A stretch of 42,459 bases of DNA from Chromera velia. Taxonomy: Eukaryota; Sar; Chromeraceae. The position numbers and the translations under genes are program-made. The stretch's first letter is position 1; the number at the start of each line of letters is the position of its first letter. The notes below the pieces were generated by a model. The model had not been told where the DNA came from. It saw only the letters and a list, made by a program, of their open reading frames with translations, and made no database searches. This document shows, piece after piece, positions 32,130 through 42,459 of the stretch. The stretch is taken from contig JAHBMJ010000694.1 in assembly GCA_018398765.1 (NCBI GenBank), positions 1-42,459 on the forward strand. The letters run 5' to 3'.

Positions 32130-33600
32130 GTGTTCATTTGATCGTTGATTACCTCAGTAAAGAGACGAAGGATTCCCTCTCCACACGTTCGTTCAGTCGT
32201 GGCTGAGTCTTCTTGCATGTCCGTTCAGTCGTCGCAAGCAGAGAATGACACAGGTTCCTCTCTCTACATACTCGTTCGGTCGTTGCAAAAGGAATGTAAA
32301 GAACTCTCTCTTCATGTTCATTCGACGATTTCGTTTGGTTGTTGCAACAGCAAGGCAGAGATTCCGCTGAGTCTCCTAGTGTGTTCGTTCAGTCGTTGCA
32401 AGCGGAGGATGACAGAGATTCCTCTCTCTGCACACTCGTTCGGTCGTTGCAAAAGGAATGTACAGAATTCTCTTTTCATGTTCATTCAATTTCGTTCGGT
32501 CGTAATACATGATTGCAGCAGTAAGGTAGAGATTCCGCTGAGTTTCCTAGCGTGTTTGTTTAGTCATTGCAAGCGGTGGATGATAGAGATTCCTCTCTCT
32601 GCACACTTGTTCGGTTGTTGCAAAAGGAATGCAAAGAATTCTCTCTTCATGTTCATTCGATTTCGTGCGGTTATTACAGCAGCAAGGCAGAAATTCCGCT
32701 GAGTCTCCTAGCGTGTTCGTTCAGTCATTGCGAGCGGAGGATGGCAGAGATTCCTCTCTCTGCAAATCGTTCGGTTGTTGCAAAAGGAATACAAAGAATT
32801 CTCTCTTCATGTTCGTTCGCAGCAAAGCAGAGATTCTGCTGAGTCTCCTTGCGTTTTCGTTCAGTCGTTGCAAGAAGAGGACGATAGAGATTCCTCTCTC
32901 TGCACATTTGTTCGGTCATTGCAAAAGGAATGCAAAGAATTCTCTCTTCATGTTCGTTCGGTCGTTGCAAGCAAAGGATGATAGAGATTCCTCTCTCTGC
33001 ACACTCTTTCGATAGTTATAAAAGGAATGCAAAGGTTCTCTCTGAATATTTGTTTGGTCGTTACAGCAGCAAGGCAGAGATTCTGCTGAATCTCCTTGCA
33101 TGTCCGACGTTCAAACAGGATAAGAAAGATTCCTCTCAGAGTCTCTGCACACTCGTTCGGTCGTCACAAAAGTAATGCACAGAATTCTATCTGCATGTTC
33201 GTCCAGTCGTTGTAGGCCAATGCATGGTGGCAGAGATCGATTCCTCGTCTCTGCATATTTGTTCAATCGTTGCAAAAGGAATGCAAAGAGTTCTCTCTAC
33301 TATTGATTCGGTCGTTGCAGCAGTAAAACAGAGATTCTACTGTATCTCCCTGCATTTTTGTTCAGCCGTTGCAAGCGGAGGATGACAGAGATTCCTCTCT
33401 CTGCACACTTGTTTGGTCGTTGTAAAAGGAATGTACAGAATTCTTTCTTCATGTTTGTTCAGTCGTTGCAGCAGCAAGGCAGAGATTCCGTTGAGTCTCT
33501 TTGCGTTTTCGTTTAATCGTTGTAAGCAGAGGATGGCAAAGATTCCTCTCTTTGCGTACTTGTTCGGTCATTGTAAAGGAATGTAAAGAATTCTCTCTAG
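32130..33600. repeat. 138-251-bp higher-order tandem array
   Basis: The anchor CAGAGATTCCGCTGAGTCTC or close variants occurs at about 32347, 32519, 32680, 32818, 33066, 33317 and 33468. Sub-units AGAGATTCCTCTCTCTGCA, CGGTCGTTGCAAAAGGAATG and AATTCTCTCTTCATGTTC are reused within each period, and the ~250-base periods hold an extra set. The AGATTCCTCTCTCTGCA core is shared with the two arrays to the left. Confidence 0.85.
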
Positions 33601-33639
33601 GCAAGCAGCCGCTGGATGAGCAGACTTCTCTCCTTACAT

Positions 33640-33760
33640 ATTCGCTCTGACTTGTGCCTCTGCACATATTCTCTCTGACCTATGCTCTTGCGCACATCCT
33701 CTTTGACTCGTGCCTATGTACATATTCGCTCTGACTCGTGCCCCTATGCACTGTTTTTTC
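33640..33760. repeat. ~30-bp tandem repeat, array 2
   Basis: About four units of the same CTCTGACTCGTGCC...GCACAT monomer seen at 29850-30100, on the other side of the 3.5-kb satellite block and in the same orientation. Confidence 0.85.
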
Positions 33761-33915
33761 TGCAGACTATTCGGTCATCAGTGCACTGCTTTCTATATTC
33801 CATTATTCATTTCCCTATCAGATACTCTGGTCATCAAGCAGCCGCCTTTCTAATATATACATATTTTTAGGCAGCTTGCTTGCTTTCCTATCAGATTGGA
33901 CCCGCTTTTCAGACA

Positions 33916-34141
33916 GGGAGCCGTCTAGGATCCCTTTTGGACGATAGCGCTTAAGAAAGGGCTAAAACACAGCTTAGCCTTTCCTGCGCACATCGGCCAC
34001 CCTACGGCTTGTCGGGGCTAAGTGGCTAACCTTTTGGTAAGACGTGATCCTATACCTTAGACGAGTCTATACATCTAGCGGGCCCTCCTCTAAAAGAACT
34101 CATATGTAAACGACATAAGGCGATAATAAAAGCTTAAATGG
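33916..34141. repeat. Mosaic repeat module M0, copy a
   Basis: 226 bases from GGGAGCCGTCTAGGATCCCT to GCTTAAATGG. Contains a hairpin, AAGGGCTAA against TTAGCCTTT, and a CTAGCGGGCC motif. It matches 34535-34822 and is followed directly by M2. Confidence 0.85.
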
Positions 34142-34345
34142 AAGGCGTGGCGGCGCCTGCAAAGCCTTTAGCCGAGCGTTTGAGCGTCATCGCCGCATGT
34201 CGCCGCCACTCACCACTGCCAAACAATATTTCAGCAAGAAAGATACATTCATATACATTCTTACAAACGCAACAGCAAGAGCAGTGAGAGAAGAGAATCT
34301 GAAAGACTATCTGTGAAATAGTCAGTGAAAGCGAACGGATACCCA
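34142..34345. repeat. Mosaic repeat module M2, copy b
   Basis: Second 204-base copy of the 29032-29235 module, here joined to M0 instead of M1 at the same ATGG junction. Confidence 0.85.
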
Positions 34346-34534
34346 CCCACCCACCACGTTTTTTTCTTTGTGTAGTACTCTGTTTTCTCTAATCAAAAGC
34401 TTTAGCAGCAATATCGGGCTGACTACTTGAGTAGTGAACTCAGGCAACTGGGGAAGGACTATTCCATGTTGGTTGGTACGGGGTTGACGGGGGGGAACTC
34501 AGAGCAATAAGGACATCTCCGTGGACGGTGCAGT
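34346..34534. other. Spacer between repeat modules
   Basis: CCCA-rich start, then unique sequence with no ORF or repeat recognised. Confidence 0.4.
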
Positions 34535-34822
34535 GGGAGCCGTCTAGGATCCCTTTTGGACGATGAAACTTAAAAAAGAGCTAAAACATAGCTTAGCCTT
34601 TCTTGCGTGCATCAGCCACCGTTTAGGATCCCTTTTGGATGATGACGCTTAAAAAAGAGCTAAAACACAGCTTAGCCTTTCCGGCGTACATCGGCCACCC
34701 TACGGTTTGTTGGGGCTAACCCTTCGGCAAGACGTGGTCCTATACCTCTATACATCTAGCGGGCCTTCCTCTAAAAGAACTCATATATAAACGACATAAG
34801 GCGACGAGAAAAGCTTAAATGG
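34535..34822. repeat. Mosaic repeat module M0, copy b (with internal duplication)
   Basis: Same module as 33916-34141, but its first ~80 bases (TAGGATCCCTTTTGGACGAT through the hairpin and CATC.GCCACC) occur twice in tandem, making 288 bases. It ends in GCTTAAATGG and is followed by M3. Confidence 0.85.
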
Positions 34823-35037
34823 ACTATAGTCACGTGCAGATGCGTATAGAGTTTCATACAAAGGAATAAAGCGATGGATGAATATGGAGTCAGATGCAAC
34901 GAACTGAGGCTATCACTCCTCCAGGTGAGGTGTATCAACATAGACCATCTGAAGGCTGACTGTCTGCATGAAGGAAGCCCACACGAGGGCCAATAACTTG
35001 TAACTACACATACGTCTCTTTATTTTTAATTTTTGCT
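34823..35037. repeat. Mosaic repeat module M3, copy a
   Basis: 215 bases from ACTATAGTCACGTGCAGATG to TTTAATTTTTGCT. The second copy, split by the LTR element at 36494-41562, also totals 215 bases once the duplicated target is counted once. Confidence 0.85.
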
Positions 35038-36206
35038 ACTGTTGCCAAGCGAGAGTCAACGGACTCGACCGATCTCTACTGCCACTCCAAGTAGGAATGG
35101 TAGCTAGAGAGACGAACACACATGGAAGAGGGGCAGCTGTAATGACATTGTGGTATAAGAGAAGAAGTAGGAGACAAAGCGAGCAGGCTCGCTCTCTGGA
35201 CACAGCATGGCATAGTGCAACAGGAAGAGCATTATGAAAGAAATCAACTGGTCGATCATACTTTGTCTGTTCTTCTGGATCTCTTGTTAATTTTTGTTTG
35301 TGTTGTCTGCCTGTGGTCCTCTATCCTGGCGGCAATGCCATATATCGGTGCGTGTGCAGACTTGTAAGAAATGATAGAAGATCTGGGCCGCATCATCAGA
35401 AAATACAGTAAACGCGGCAGAAATCAGCTACAACTGAGTATAGAGGAAGGGAAGGCAACAATCCGGTACATTGCATCAATTGCTTTGGAAGGGCTCATAG
35501 TGAAGGCCTACTTGGGGGGTGCCATTTAAAATTTGGTGGCGTTTCCCCTATCTATTCTGTTTTTGCTTTACGCTCAATTTGAAGATGCATGCCGGTGTAC
35601 GTCTCTGCATAAACATGTGGAGGGGGGTTCGTACTTTGTGTGCTTTGTTCATTTTTCTACCTCTCTGAAATTGCCGGAGAGGACAGGGAATCATACGATT
35701 TGCCTTCCATCTGATTTCGTCTGTTTGTACTGCATGGAACAAAGGAAGGAAGGATAAGGAAGGGAAAACTCTGCCACTGGCAGTCAGGGTGGCTTGCAGG
35801 GTGTTTGGTTCTCGGGACTCAAGCATGATAATAGAGTCACAAGATGGCGCTGGAGCTGTCAAATTAAGGAAGAAGGGTTTTATGGTGCTGGAGTCACAAA
35901 GCCCAGGTCGCGTGGTGCTGGAGTCACAAAGCTTAAAACGTAGTACAGGAGCTGCATGTCAAGGGACAGCAATGCAGATAGATGCATCACAATGGTGTTG
36001 GAGTCACCGCAACGGTCATAGCAATGGAGTCAATCCAACAAACAAACCAATATGACAACGGTGTTACACAAGAAGCCCCGGTTGAGCTACTGGGTCACTA
36101 CGGGAAGGGGTGAAGAAGGTTCATATGGAAGTCCTCTTACGAAATGGCATTTAGAATGTATTCTTTTCTTCCAGTGCCTGAGGTCACTTACAGAAAGAAG
36201 GGGGTG
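35038..36206. other. No gene recognised; degenerate GCTGGAGTCACAAAG repeats
   Basis: Short open frames only. Between 35835 and 36030 the phrase GGAGTCAC recurs several times, twice as GGTGCTGGAGTCACAAAGC, suggesting a decayed ~35-base tandem repeat. The TACTTGGGGGGTGCC text at ~35510 resembles the region next to an LTR, but I could not find the LTR. Confidence 0.45.
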
Positions 36207-36364
36207 AGTAAAATTCTAAATGAGTTTGTGACTTTGATGGTAATGGACGCGGATGGGCCATACAAATCTGTATATGGCCGCGCGCATGTAGAGCGCTTTC
36301 GTAGTATGGCGTACGAATTATTCTGGAAGTAATTAATCAGGCAATTAATTACATGCATGCATGG
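36207..36364. repeat. Mosaic repeat module M1, copy b
   Basis: 158 bases matching 28874-29031, again ending GCATGCATGG, but here followed by M3 instead of M2. Its start (AGTAAAATTCTAAATGAG) resembles the inverted end of M3b (AGTAAAAATTAAAAATGAAG), hinting at terminal inverted repeats. Confidence 0.85.
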
Positions 36365-36493
36365 ACTACAGTCGCATGCAGATGCATATAGAGTTTCATA
36401 CAAAGGAATAAAGCGATGGGTGAATATGGAGTCAGATACAATGAACTGAGGCTATCACTCCTCCAGGTGAGGTGTATCAATATAGACCGTCTG
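36365..36493. repeat. Mosaic repeat module M3, copy b, first part
   Basis: First 129 bases of a second M3 copy, ending in GTCTG, where the LTR element is inserted. The rest resumes at 41563. Confidence 0.85.
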
Positions 36494-36788
36494 TGTAAGC
36501 AGAATACGGGGCTAGAACTCTCAACGCTAACGATGTGCATTCAGAGTTCATAGACTATAAGAGTTTGACCTAAAGAGGTTCGTACATTGTTCCTTCGATC
36601 AAGCCAGTCCAACGATCGTTAGCGATCGTTAGCTAATTCGAATGCATGCAGATCGATGTCACTTTATTCAATCCTGTGCCAAGCCACACTTATTGAAGTC
36701 CGCGCGCGCATCGCTGCGGCGCCGCCGGCCTCGCGGCTCCGCCACTCCGCGGGCCCGTCGCGTACTCGCCGCTCGTAGCTGGCCTACA
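36494..36788 (-). repeat. 3' LTR of the Ty3/gypsy element
   Basis: 295 bases, TGTAAGCAGAA...GGCCTACA on the plus strand. Contains a GC-rich block (GCGGCGCCGCCGGCCTCGCG) and a tandem CGATCGTTAG motif, shared with the other LTR. Confidence 0.95.
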
Positions 36789-37068
36789 CCTGCCCGCTGC
36801 TTCGAAACCGACGTCCACGCTCGGTTCCAGTGTCTGCACACATCTATAACTAATCGACCTCGTGGCATTGATTGATAACATGTACCTGCACACTTCATCG
36901 AACCATAAATGAACGAAGCAAGTCTGAATGCAGAGTCCGACACCCACACTGCCACCCTGCATCTATGCATGATGCAGGATAGATTTGCTTTCTGCCTCGA
37001 ATCACTTACTAGGGAATTTCATCTTCCCAAAACTCACACACACGCATTCCACTCCACAAACCTCTTAG

Positions 37069-39489
37069 TTATGCCCATATTGATTTCATCTCTCTACTTC
37101 TTAATTGCCACCTACACCTGCCCGTTGCTTGCTTCTCTTTCTCCTGCTGTCTCTTCTTTTCTTTGAAGGCATGCAATGCCTCCTTTGCATGTGTCAGGTT
37201 GACAGCAGGCTCCCATGATGCATTCTCTTTACTTTCTCCTTTAAACACCACCCTCGGGAGTCCAAATACAAAATCAAGAGAAATAGACTGAAAAGAAAAT
37301 TTAGGAATAGACAGAGGTTGGAGCAATCCATACTGCTTCTCAGTCGGCCTCTTTGCTCTTTGACAGGCATCACACTTTCTGACGTACCAAACAACCGATG
37401 CGTACATATGTGGCCAATAGAAACTCCCTGCCAATTTTAAATATGTTTTCTCTGCCCCCAAATGCCCCCCTGCGGCCGTATCATGATGTTCATAGATGAG
37501 GTTTCTTTGTAGTCTCTCTATCGGGACGGCCAGTCTGTCATTGAAATAAAGCAGTCCGTCTTCTATCTGAAACCTCGGAAGAATCAGCCGCAAATGTCGA
37601 GGACCAGGCACCTCTTTCTCAGGGTCTTTGTCAGGGTCTTCAATTTGGAGCCTTGCTTCAAGCACTTCTTTCACCTCCGTCCAGAATTTCTCTTCTTCAT
37701 ATCCTTTCCTTATCCTTTCCAGTAATTCCTCATCCGGCTACACTTTTGATTCCATTTGTGACAATTCACACACTTCTTTTCTTTCTTTATCTTTTTCTTC
37801 TTTCTCAGCGTTCGCCCCAGGGCACCTGCTCAGCGCATCTGCCACGCGATTCCAAGCACCGGGCACATACCTTGGAGTGATCCCGATTTCGTCGAACATA
37901 CTGACAAATCTGTGCATACGTGGAGACATTAAGGTACGGTCAGCGGACACATTCACATATTTGAGAGACTCATGATCTGACCACACCTTAGTTGTGTGAC
38001 TAACGTATGGCCTCCACGATTTGCCCGCAAACATACAGGAAAGAAATTCTTTATCTCTGATCGGATACTTGAGCTCTGCCTGTGTCATTCTACGTGATGC
38101 GAACGCACACGGACGGAGCCAGCCGATCTCAGGATCTTCCTGCATAAGCGCGGCAGCGAGCGTTTCTGTCGATTCGCACGCATCCACAAAAATTTTGAAG
38201 GGACGCGCAGGGTCAGGAATGTAGAGTTCGATAGTATTCTTCACTGCTTGCTTTACTGCTTCAAAGCTTTCTTCCTCTTTCTTCCCCCACTCAAACGATT
38301 TGTTTCCCTTCAGCAATACATACAAAGGGCCTGCTTTCTCACTGAAGCGAGGGACAAACCGTCTCACTCAATTTGCAAACCCCAAAAACGAAAGCACTTC
38401 ATTTCTGTTCTTGGGAGTAGGCCACTTACTGACTTGGTCTGTCTTACTCTGCTCGGGCCGCACTCCGGTCCTGGAGATTTTCAGCCCAAGAAATGTTACC
38501 TCAGTCTGCATGAAATAACATTTCGATAATTTTGCATACAATTTATTTTCACTCAACAAACGCAAAACAATTCTGATGTGTCTCTTGTGCTCTTCTCTTG
38601 TATGTGAATAAATTAAAATGTCATCCAGAAAAACCGAAACAAAACGGTCAAGACAAGAGCGAAGAGCAAATTGAATCAACCTCATCGCTGCAGGAGGCGC
38701 GTTTGTTAACCCAAAAGAAACAACCAGCCACTCAAAAGAACCATAACATGTAGTGAAAGCTGTCTTTGGGATGTCTTCTTCTCTGACCTTCATTTAATGA
38801 TAATACTGTCTGAGGTCCAGTATCATGAAAAACCGGGCCCCATGCAATCGATCAATCAACTCTTGCGGGTGAGGGAGAGAATGCTTGTCTTTAATAGTGA
38901 TGCGATTCAAGCCAGTGTAGTCACAACACATTCTCATCGAGCCATCTTTCTTTTATACAAAAAGAACAGGCACAGCATAAGGAGAAGCAGACAGTCGGAT
39001 GAATCCTTGTTCAAGGTATGTATCTATCTGTCTCCTCAGTTCATCTGTCTCTCCCACTGATAGCCGATAAGGCGGACGGGCAGGAGGTGAATGACCGGGC
39101 TCAAGTTCAATTTTGAAATCCAAATGAGGTCCTCTTGACGGTGGCAGATGAGAGAGACGATCGAGAAAAAGAGATGCATGATCTGCCACAATTCCTTTCA
39201 CATCCTGAGGAATATCCGCATCTGATTGAGAGAGAAAAGCACGTACGTCCGACAAATCAGGGGCCGACCGAGCAGGATGATCAGACGGAAGAGAAGAAAG
39301 AAAGTCAGAAGAGAGAAAATCAGAACCCACGTTCCCTCCATCATTCATTCTCCCCTTTCCTTTTCCCTCACTCACTTCAGTTGCATGCACGAAGCACTCC
39401 TGTTTCTCCTCTCCTGCAGGCCAGTGTGCCGTCTCCATTCTCACAATATGGCAGACAGCACCTTTTCGAATTGCTCGTTTGGCCTGCAC
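37069..39489 (-). pseudogene. pol region of the Ty3/gypsy element (fossil)
   Basis: In 5'-3' order on the minus strand: RT N-terminus (ARPPYRLSVGETDELRRQID), RT palm with FLDDILIYS, RNase H-like domain (FVDACESTETLAAALMQ, W.SDHESLKYV, RYVPGAWNRVADALSR), and the integrase zinc-binding segment (HHDTAAGGHLGAEKTYLKL, CDACQRAKRP). The order RT-RNaseH-IN identifies Ty3/gypsy. The region is broken. Confidence 0.9.
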
Positions 39490-40348
39490 AGAAGAAAGGA
39501 CAGGAGAGCAAGGTCGGTTCTCTTCACATGCACCCCCCCGAATAATGACTTCCTGGCCGTTAAAGAAGAAACGAAGAGAACGAGACCAATGACCAAGTTC
39601 TGGTTGGTGGACGTCACTCTATTTTCTTCCCAAGATGACATCATAGTCGTCCAGGTCAGCCAGCAATGCACCGACTGTCTCTCGATATCCCTGAATACGA
39701 AGGGGAACAGAAGGTGCATACTCACTGACCTCTCGTCCTCTGGGCTCCTTCACGGCCACCCTACATCTCATCGGGGTCCCAAACCGTCAAGTCGGGTTCA
39801 ACCACGGTTTTGTCATTCTCGTTTCGGCCTCTGATTGTCCTCACCCCAGCTACCCGTCTCGATCCAGCCTTACGCGCTGGTTGATGTCCACTCGGCTGAG
39901 GTTAAGGCGATCCGCCGAAAGAGGGAGACCATGCACGTCTTCTGTCACCGAAGCCAAAGCCTCTTCCAGGTGACATGGACATGGGTGAACTTAGACTGTC
40001 ACCTGTCTGTCCAGACCTCCCTCTCCCCCCTGTAGGTTGAGTGACTTGATTGATGGGATACAGGAAGGGAAGGAGTGGGTAAGGAGGAGATGGCCAGGGG
40101 TACCCAGGCGTCGCTCCAAAACCCGGGATAAAAGGGACAAATCCTGGAGATGCCCTGGGCGACCACGGAGATCTGGATTGAGATGTCGTTTGAATGATCC
40201 GCATGTGTGGAGGAAGTTGGGGTCCATTCCTATACGCGGCCATCATGTGGGTGTTCTCTCCACATAGAAGACACCAATTCAGTCTCCCCCTGCTCTCCCA
40301 CACCATCTGTAGAATCAATGGGTGTTGGGGTGGAAGTCTTCTCGAAGG

Positions 40349-41194
40349 TCACACCCCAACGCCATACAATTCCATGGGAGCCGGTCCTGTAGGATCAATC
40401 ACCGGACTCGGATCAGACGGGGGCCCTCGCGACCAACGGCTTCGAGAGCGCGAACTGGCCTGCTTGAGCCAGATTTCGCTGTCCAACGCCTTCTCCATTG
40501 CTTCGTCCAATATTGCCGGCTCCATCTTGTCAGTCTCATACATAATTCCGGGCGGTAAACCCTCAATATAGTCCTCTACGAGATCCTCCTCACTCGCATT
40601 TGTGATCTTCAACGCGAGAAGAGAGAATTCTTTGTTGTAGTTGTCGACCGTCCCTGTGCACCTGAGGGATAACACCTGCTTTCTCGCCTTCTTCCTCTCA
40701 TGTTTCTCCTTATACCTGCGTCGCAGCACCTCACGCAACGCAGGCCAGTCTGCAAACCCCATGCCTCTCTTCACACGTAAGTCGAACCAGTCCCTCAGCT
40801 CCTTGCACAGGAAGGACTTCGCGAGGCTAAGCTGACGATGAGGAGCAACATTCACATTGGTAAAGTAGTCGTTGGTGTCCGTAATAAACCTCTCCATAGT
40901 GTCGCGGCGTCCAGTGAACTCGTCCGGCTGCTTCAGTGCAATTTGGGGAAGCTGCTTTCGTAGATCAGGGCCCTGAAAGGGCACGACAAGCTGCTGTGTA
41001 CCCTCCTCACTCATTGGCAGCACCTGAGGAGGCAACTGTGGAGGTGGAGCTGCAACCCTCGCCACCAGCCCCTCCATGGTCTGCCGCATCATCTCTTGAG
41101 TCTGCTGCAGGCTGGTGACAGACTGTTCAAGGTTGTACAGTGCCGTTCCCACTTGTTCGTTTATCAAAGGAGCCAAGACTGGAGGTGGTTCCAT
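40349..41194 (-). pseudogene. gag region of the Ty3/gypsy element (fossil)
   Basis: Begins MEPPPVLAPLINEQV. Contains the capsid-type segment found in retrotransposon Gag (WFDLRVKRG...W..LREVLRRRYKE, then NYNKEFSLLALKI and YIEGLPPGI), and a basic Ser/Arg tail. A nucleocapsid-like WCLLCGENTH follows further down the minus strand. Part of a broken element. Confidence 0.85.
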
Positions 41195-41267
41195 GACAGC
41201 AACAGAATTCAGACTGAATGCAAACAAATCAAAAAGCCTGTTTGAAACCTGGCTCTGGTAACCAGAT

Positions 41268-41562
41268 TGTAAGCAGAATATAGGGCTAGAACTCTCAACG
41301 CTAACGATGTGCATTCAAAGTTCATAGACTATAAGAGTTTGACCTAGAGAGGTTCGTACATTGTTCCTTCGATCAAGCCAGTCCAACGATCGTTAGCGAT
41401 CGTTAGCTAATTCGAATGCATGCAGATCGATGTCACTTTATTCAGTCCTGTGCCAAGCCATACTTATTGAAGTCCGCGCACGCATCGCTGCGGCGCCGCC
41501 GGCCTCGCGGCTCCGCCACTCTGCGGGCCCGTCGCGTACTCGCCGCTCGTAGCCGGCCTACA
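41268..41562 (-). repeat. 5' LTR of the Ty3/gypsy element
   Basis: 295 bases, same termini and length as the left copy. The minus-strand transcript would start in this LTR and read toward lower coordinates through gag and pol. Confidence 0.95.
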
Positions 41563-41653
41563 GTCTGAAGGCTGACTATCTGCATGAGGGAAGCCCACAC
41601 GAAGGCCAATAACTTGTAACTACACATACGTCTCTTCATTTTTAATTTTTACT
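41563..41653. repeat. Mosaic repeat module M3, copy b, remainder
   Basis: GTCTGAAGGCTGAC to TTTAATTTTTACT continues the M3 copy interrupted at 36493; GTCTG is the target duplication. It matches the right half of 34823-35037. Confidence 0.85.
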
Positions 41654-41702
41654 AAAAAGAAAGTTGAACCACAATTTGAATGAACTTGAATGTTGTGGAT
41701 AT

Positions 41703-41742
41703 GAATGAATAAATGAATGAATGAATGAATGAATGAATGAAG
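41703..41742. repeat. (TGAA)n microsatellite
   Basis: About nine TGAA units with one AATAAATG interruption. Confidence 0.9.
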
Positions 41743-42459
41743 TTGGCTTTGCTAGAGTGGAGCCGTGCTCCCAGCAGCCCATGTTCATGCAAGAGATCGC
41801 TAATCACTCAACTCTAGAGATAAGGCTAAGCGCGAGATCCCCTGAAGTGCTCGCTTGGTGAGCTCACGAGCAGCATGCGCGTTGGAGGTGGTAATAAAAG
41901 ACTCGAACAGAAGAAGAAAAGGTCGCGTTTACACAAAAACAGGCGTACACAGTGAGTAACAAAGATTGCAAACGGCTCTGCATGCTTTATACGGATCGAC
42001 TTGTAAAGCCAAAAGCAGCATCTTCCTCGCTTCTGTTTTGGCTGCATCCAATCCCTCAATTCCTTCTCTCTGAATCCTTTGCTTCACTTTCTTTCTCTCT
42101 ACCACTTTGTTTAGTTTATTTCTTGCTTCTACCCAATTGGAGCATACTGAAAGCCGGTGCCAGAGATCATCAATTTTTCTTCTATTTGAATAACCCTCTG
42201 CCAGACAAAACACTGTTCCGTGCTCCTCCGGACCCAGTAGGTCAGACGAAGCCGAAACGGAAGAATAGAACTAGAATTGGAGTTGAATATATCTTTTAAT
42301 TATTCACTCAGTGTTATTGAAGTCAGTGAAGGTCGGTTTAGATCGCTTCAAGTCAATTCTTCCAGAAGGTAAGTCAACTCGATTTGGGATTCAATTCTGT
42401 TACTCCGAGGTCAAGTTTTTAATCGATTCTTTCTTTTCTTTTTTTTCAAAGTTGCATTT
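41743..42459. other. No gene recognised to the window edge
   Basis: An open frame of 94 codons on the minus strand (41929-42213), rich in Lys/Arg/Glu (NKLNKVVERKKVKQRIQRE), could be a coding piece or chance. No domain, splice context or repeat match supports a call. Confidence 0.35.

Larger units (their letters stand above)
36494..41562 (-). mobile_element. Ty3/gypsy LTR retrotransposon, broken, nested in an M1-M3 repeat
   Basis: 5,069 bases in minus orientation. Two 295-bp LTRs begin TGTA and end TACA and are about 97% alike by eye (roughly nine differences), so the insertion is fairly young. The flanking GTCTG (36489-36493 and 41563-41567) is a 5-bp target-site duplication. Order from the 5' LTR: a primer-binding site at ~41249-41265 resembling a tRNA-Met complement, gag, then pol with reverse transcriptase, RNase H and the integrase zinc finger, giving the Ty3/gypsy order. 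Coding capacity is interrupted in several places (of the order of five breaks), so the copy looks dead. Confidence 0.92.

Noticed and set aside
30390-33200. Many 60-185-codon open frames, several Cys-rich
   Set aside because: They track the satellite periods on both strands; their peptide repeats mirror DNA repeats rather than a protein family.
29850-33760. CRISPR-like regular repeats
   Set aside because: Repeats are head-to-tail and diverged with no unique spacers, and the window is clearly eukaryotic.
41929-42213. 94-codon basic minus-strand frame
   Set aside because: No recognisable domain and no supporting splice or repeat context; left as unassigned sequence.

Overview
The window is nuclear DNA from a eukaryote, most likely a unicellular alga or protist. 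It has spliced GT-AG genes with short introns ending mostly in GCAG, introns full of (CT)n and (GT)n microsatellites, LINE and Ty3/gypsy elements, and satellite-like arrays. The large receptor gene has polycystin-like and integrin-propeller-like parts, a mix that would fit a chromerid-type alveolate or another alga. I infer this from gene style and cannot pin the species.

Layout. 1-490: simple repeats. 620-2600 (-): decayed LINE carrying reverse transcriptase. 2600-6550: no convincing gene; one four-unit ~200 bp tandem repeat (4133-4960). 6552-10770 (+): a complete six-exon gene for an NADPH-dependent diflavin reductase (NDOR1/Tah18 family). 10771-12088: spacer between convergent genes, with a very AT-rich core. 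12089-25370 (-): one gene of about 21 exons whose modelled product is ~2,371 residues: signal peptide, seven FG-GAP blades, EGF-like modules, helical stalk, GAIN/GPS-like region, one TM segment, a ~900-residue cytoplasmic segment and four more TM segments of polycystin-1 type. 25371-25989: divergent promoter region. 25990-27144 (+): a three-exon gene for a small secreted cysteine-rich protein. 27145-42459: accessory, repeat-dominated DNA with an AT-rich foldback, a gypsy integrase remnant, 3.9 kb of nested satellite arrays, a mosaic family of repeat modules, and a Ty3/gypsy element (36494-41562) with 295 bp LTRs and a 5 bp target duplication.

How it fits together. The diflavin reductase is a housekeeping electron donor of cytosolic Fe-S assembly. 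The polycystin-like gene encodes a surface receptor or mechanosensor candidate whose ectodomain closes as an integrin-alpha-type propeller. Nearly every propeller module is bounded by phase-1 introns, so it was probably built by exon duplication. The cysteine-rich secreted protein shares its upstream region. The right-hand 15 kb is a sink for mobile and tandem repeats and shows no host gene I can support.

All exon models were made by eye from reading frame, GT-AG sites and phase agreement. There is no transcript support.
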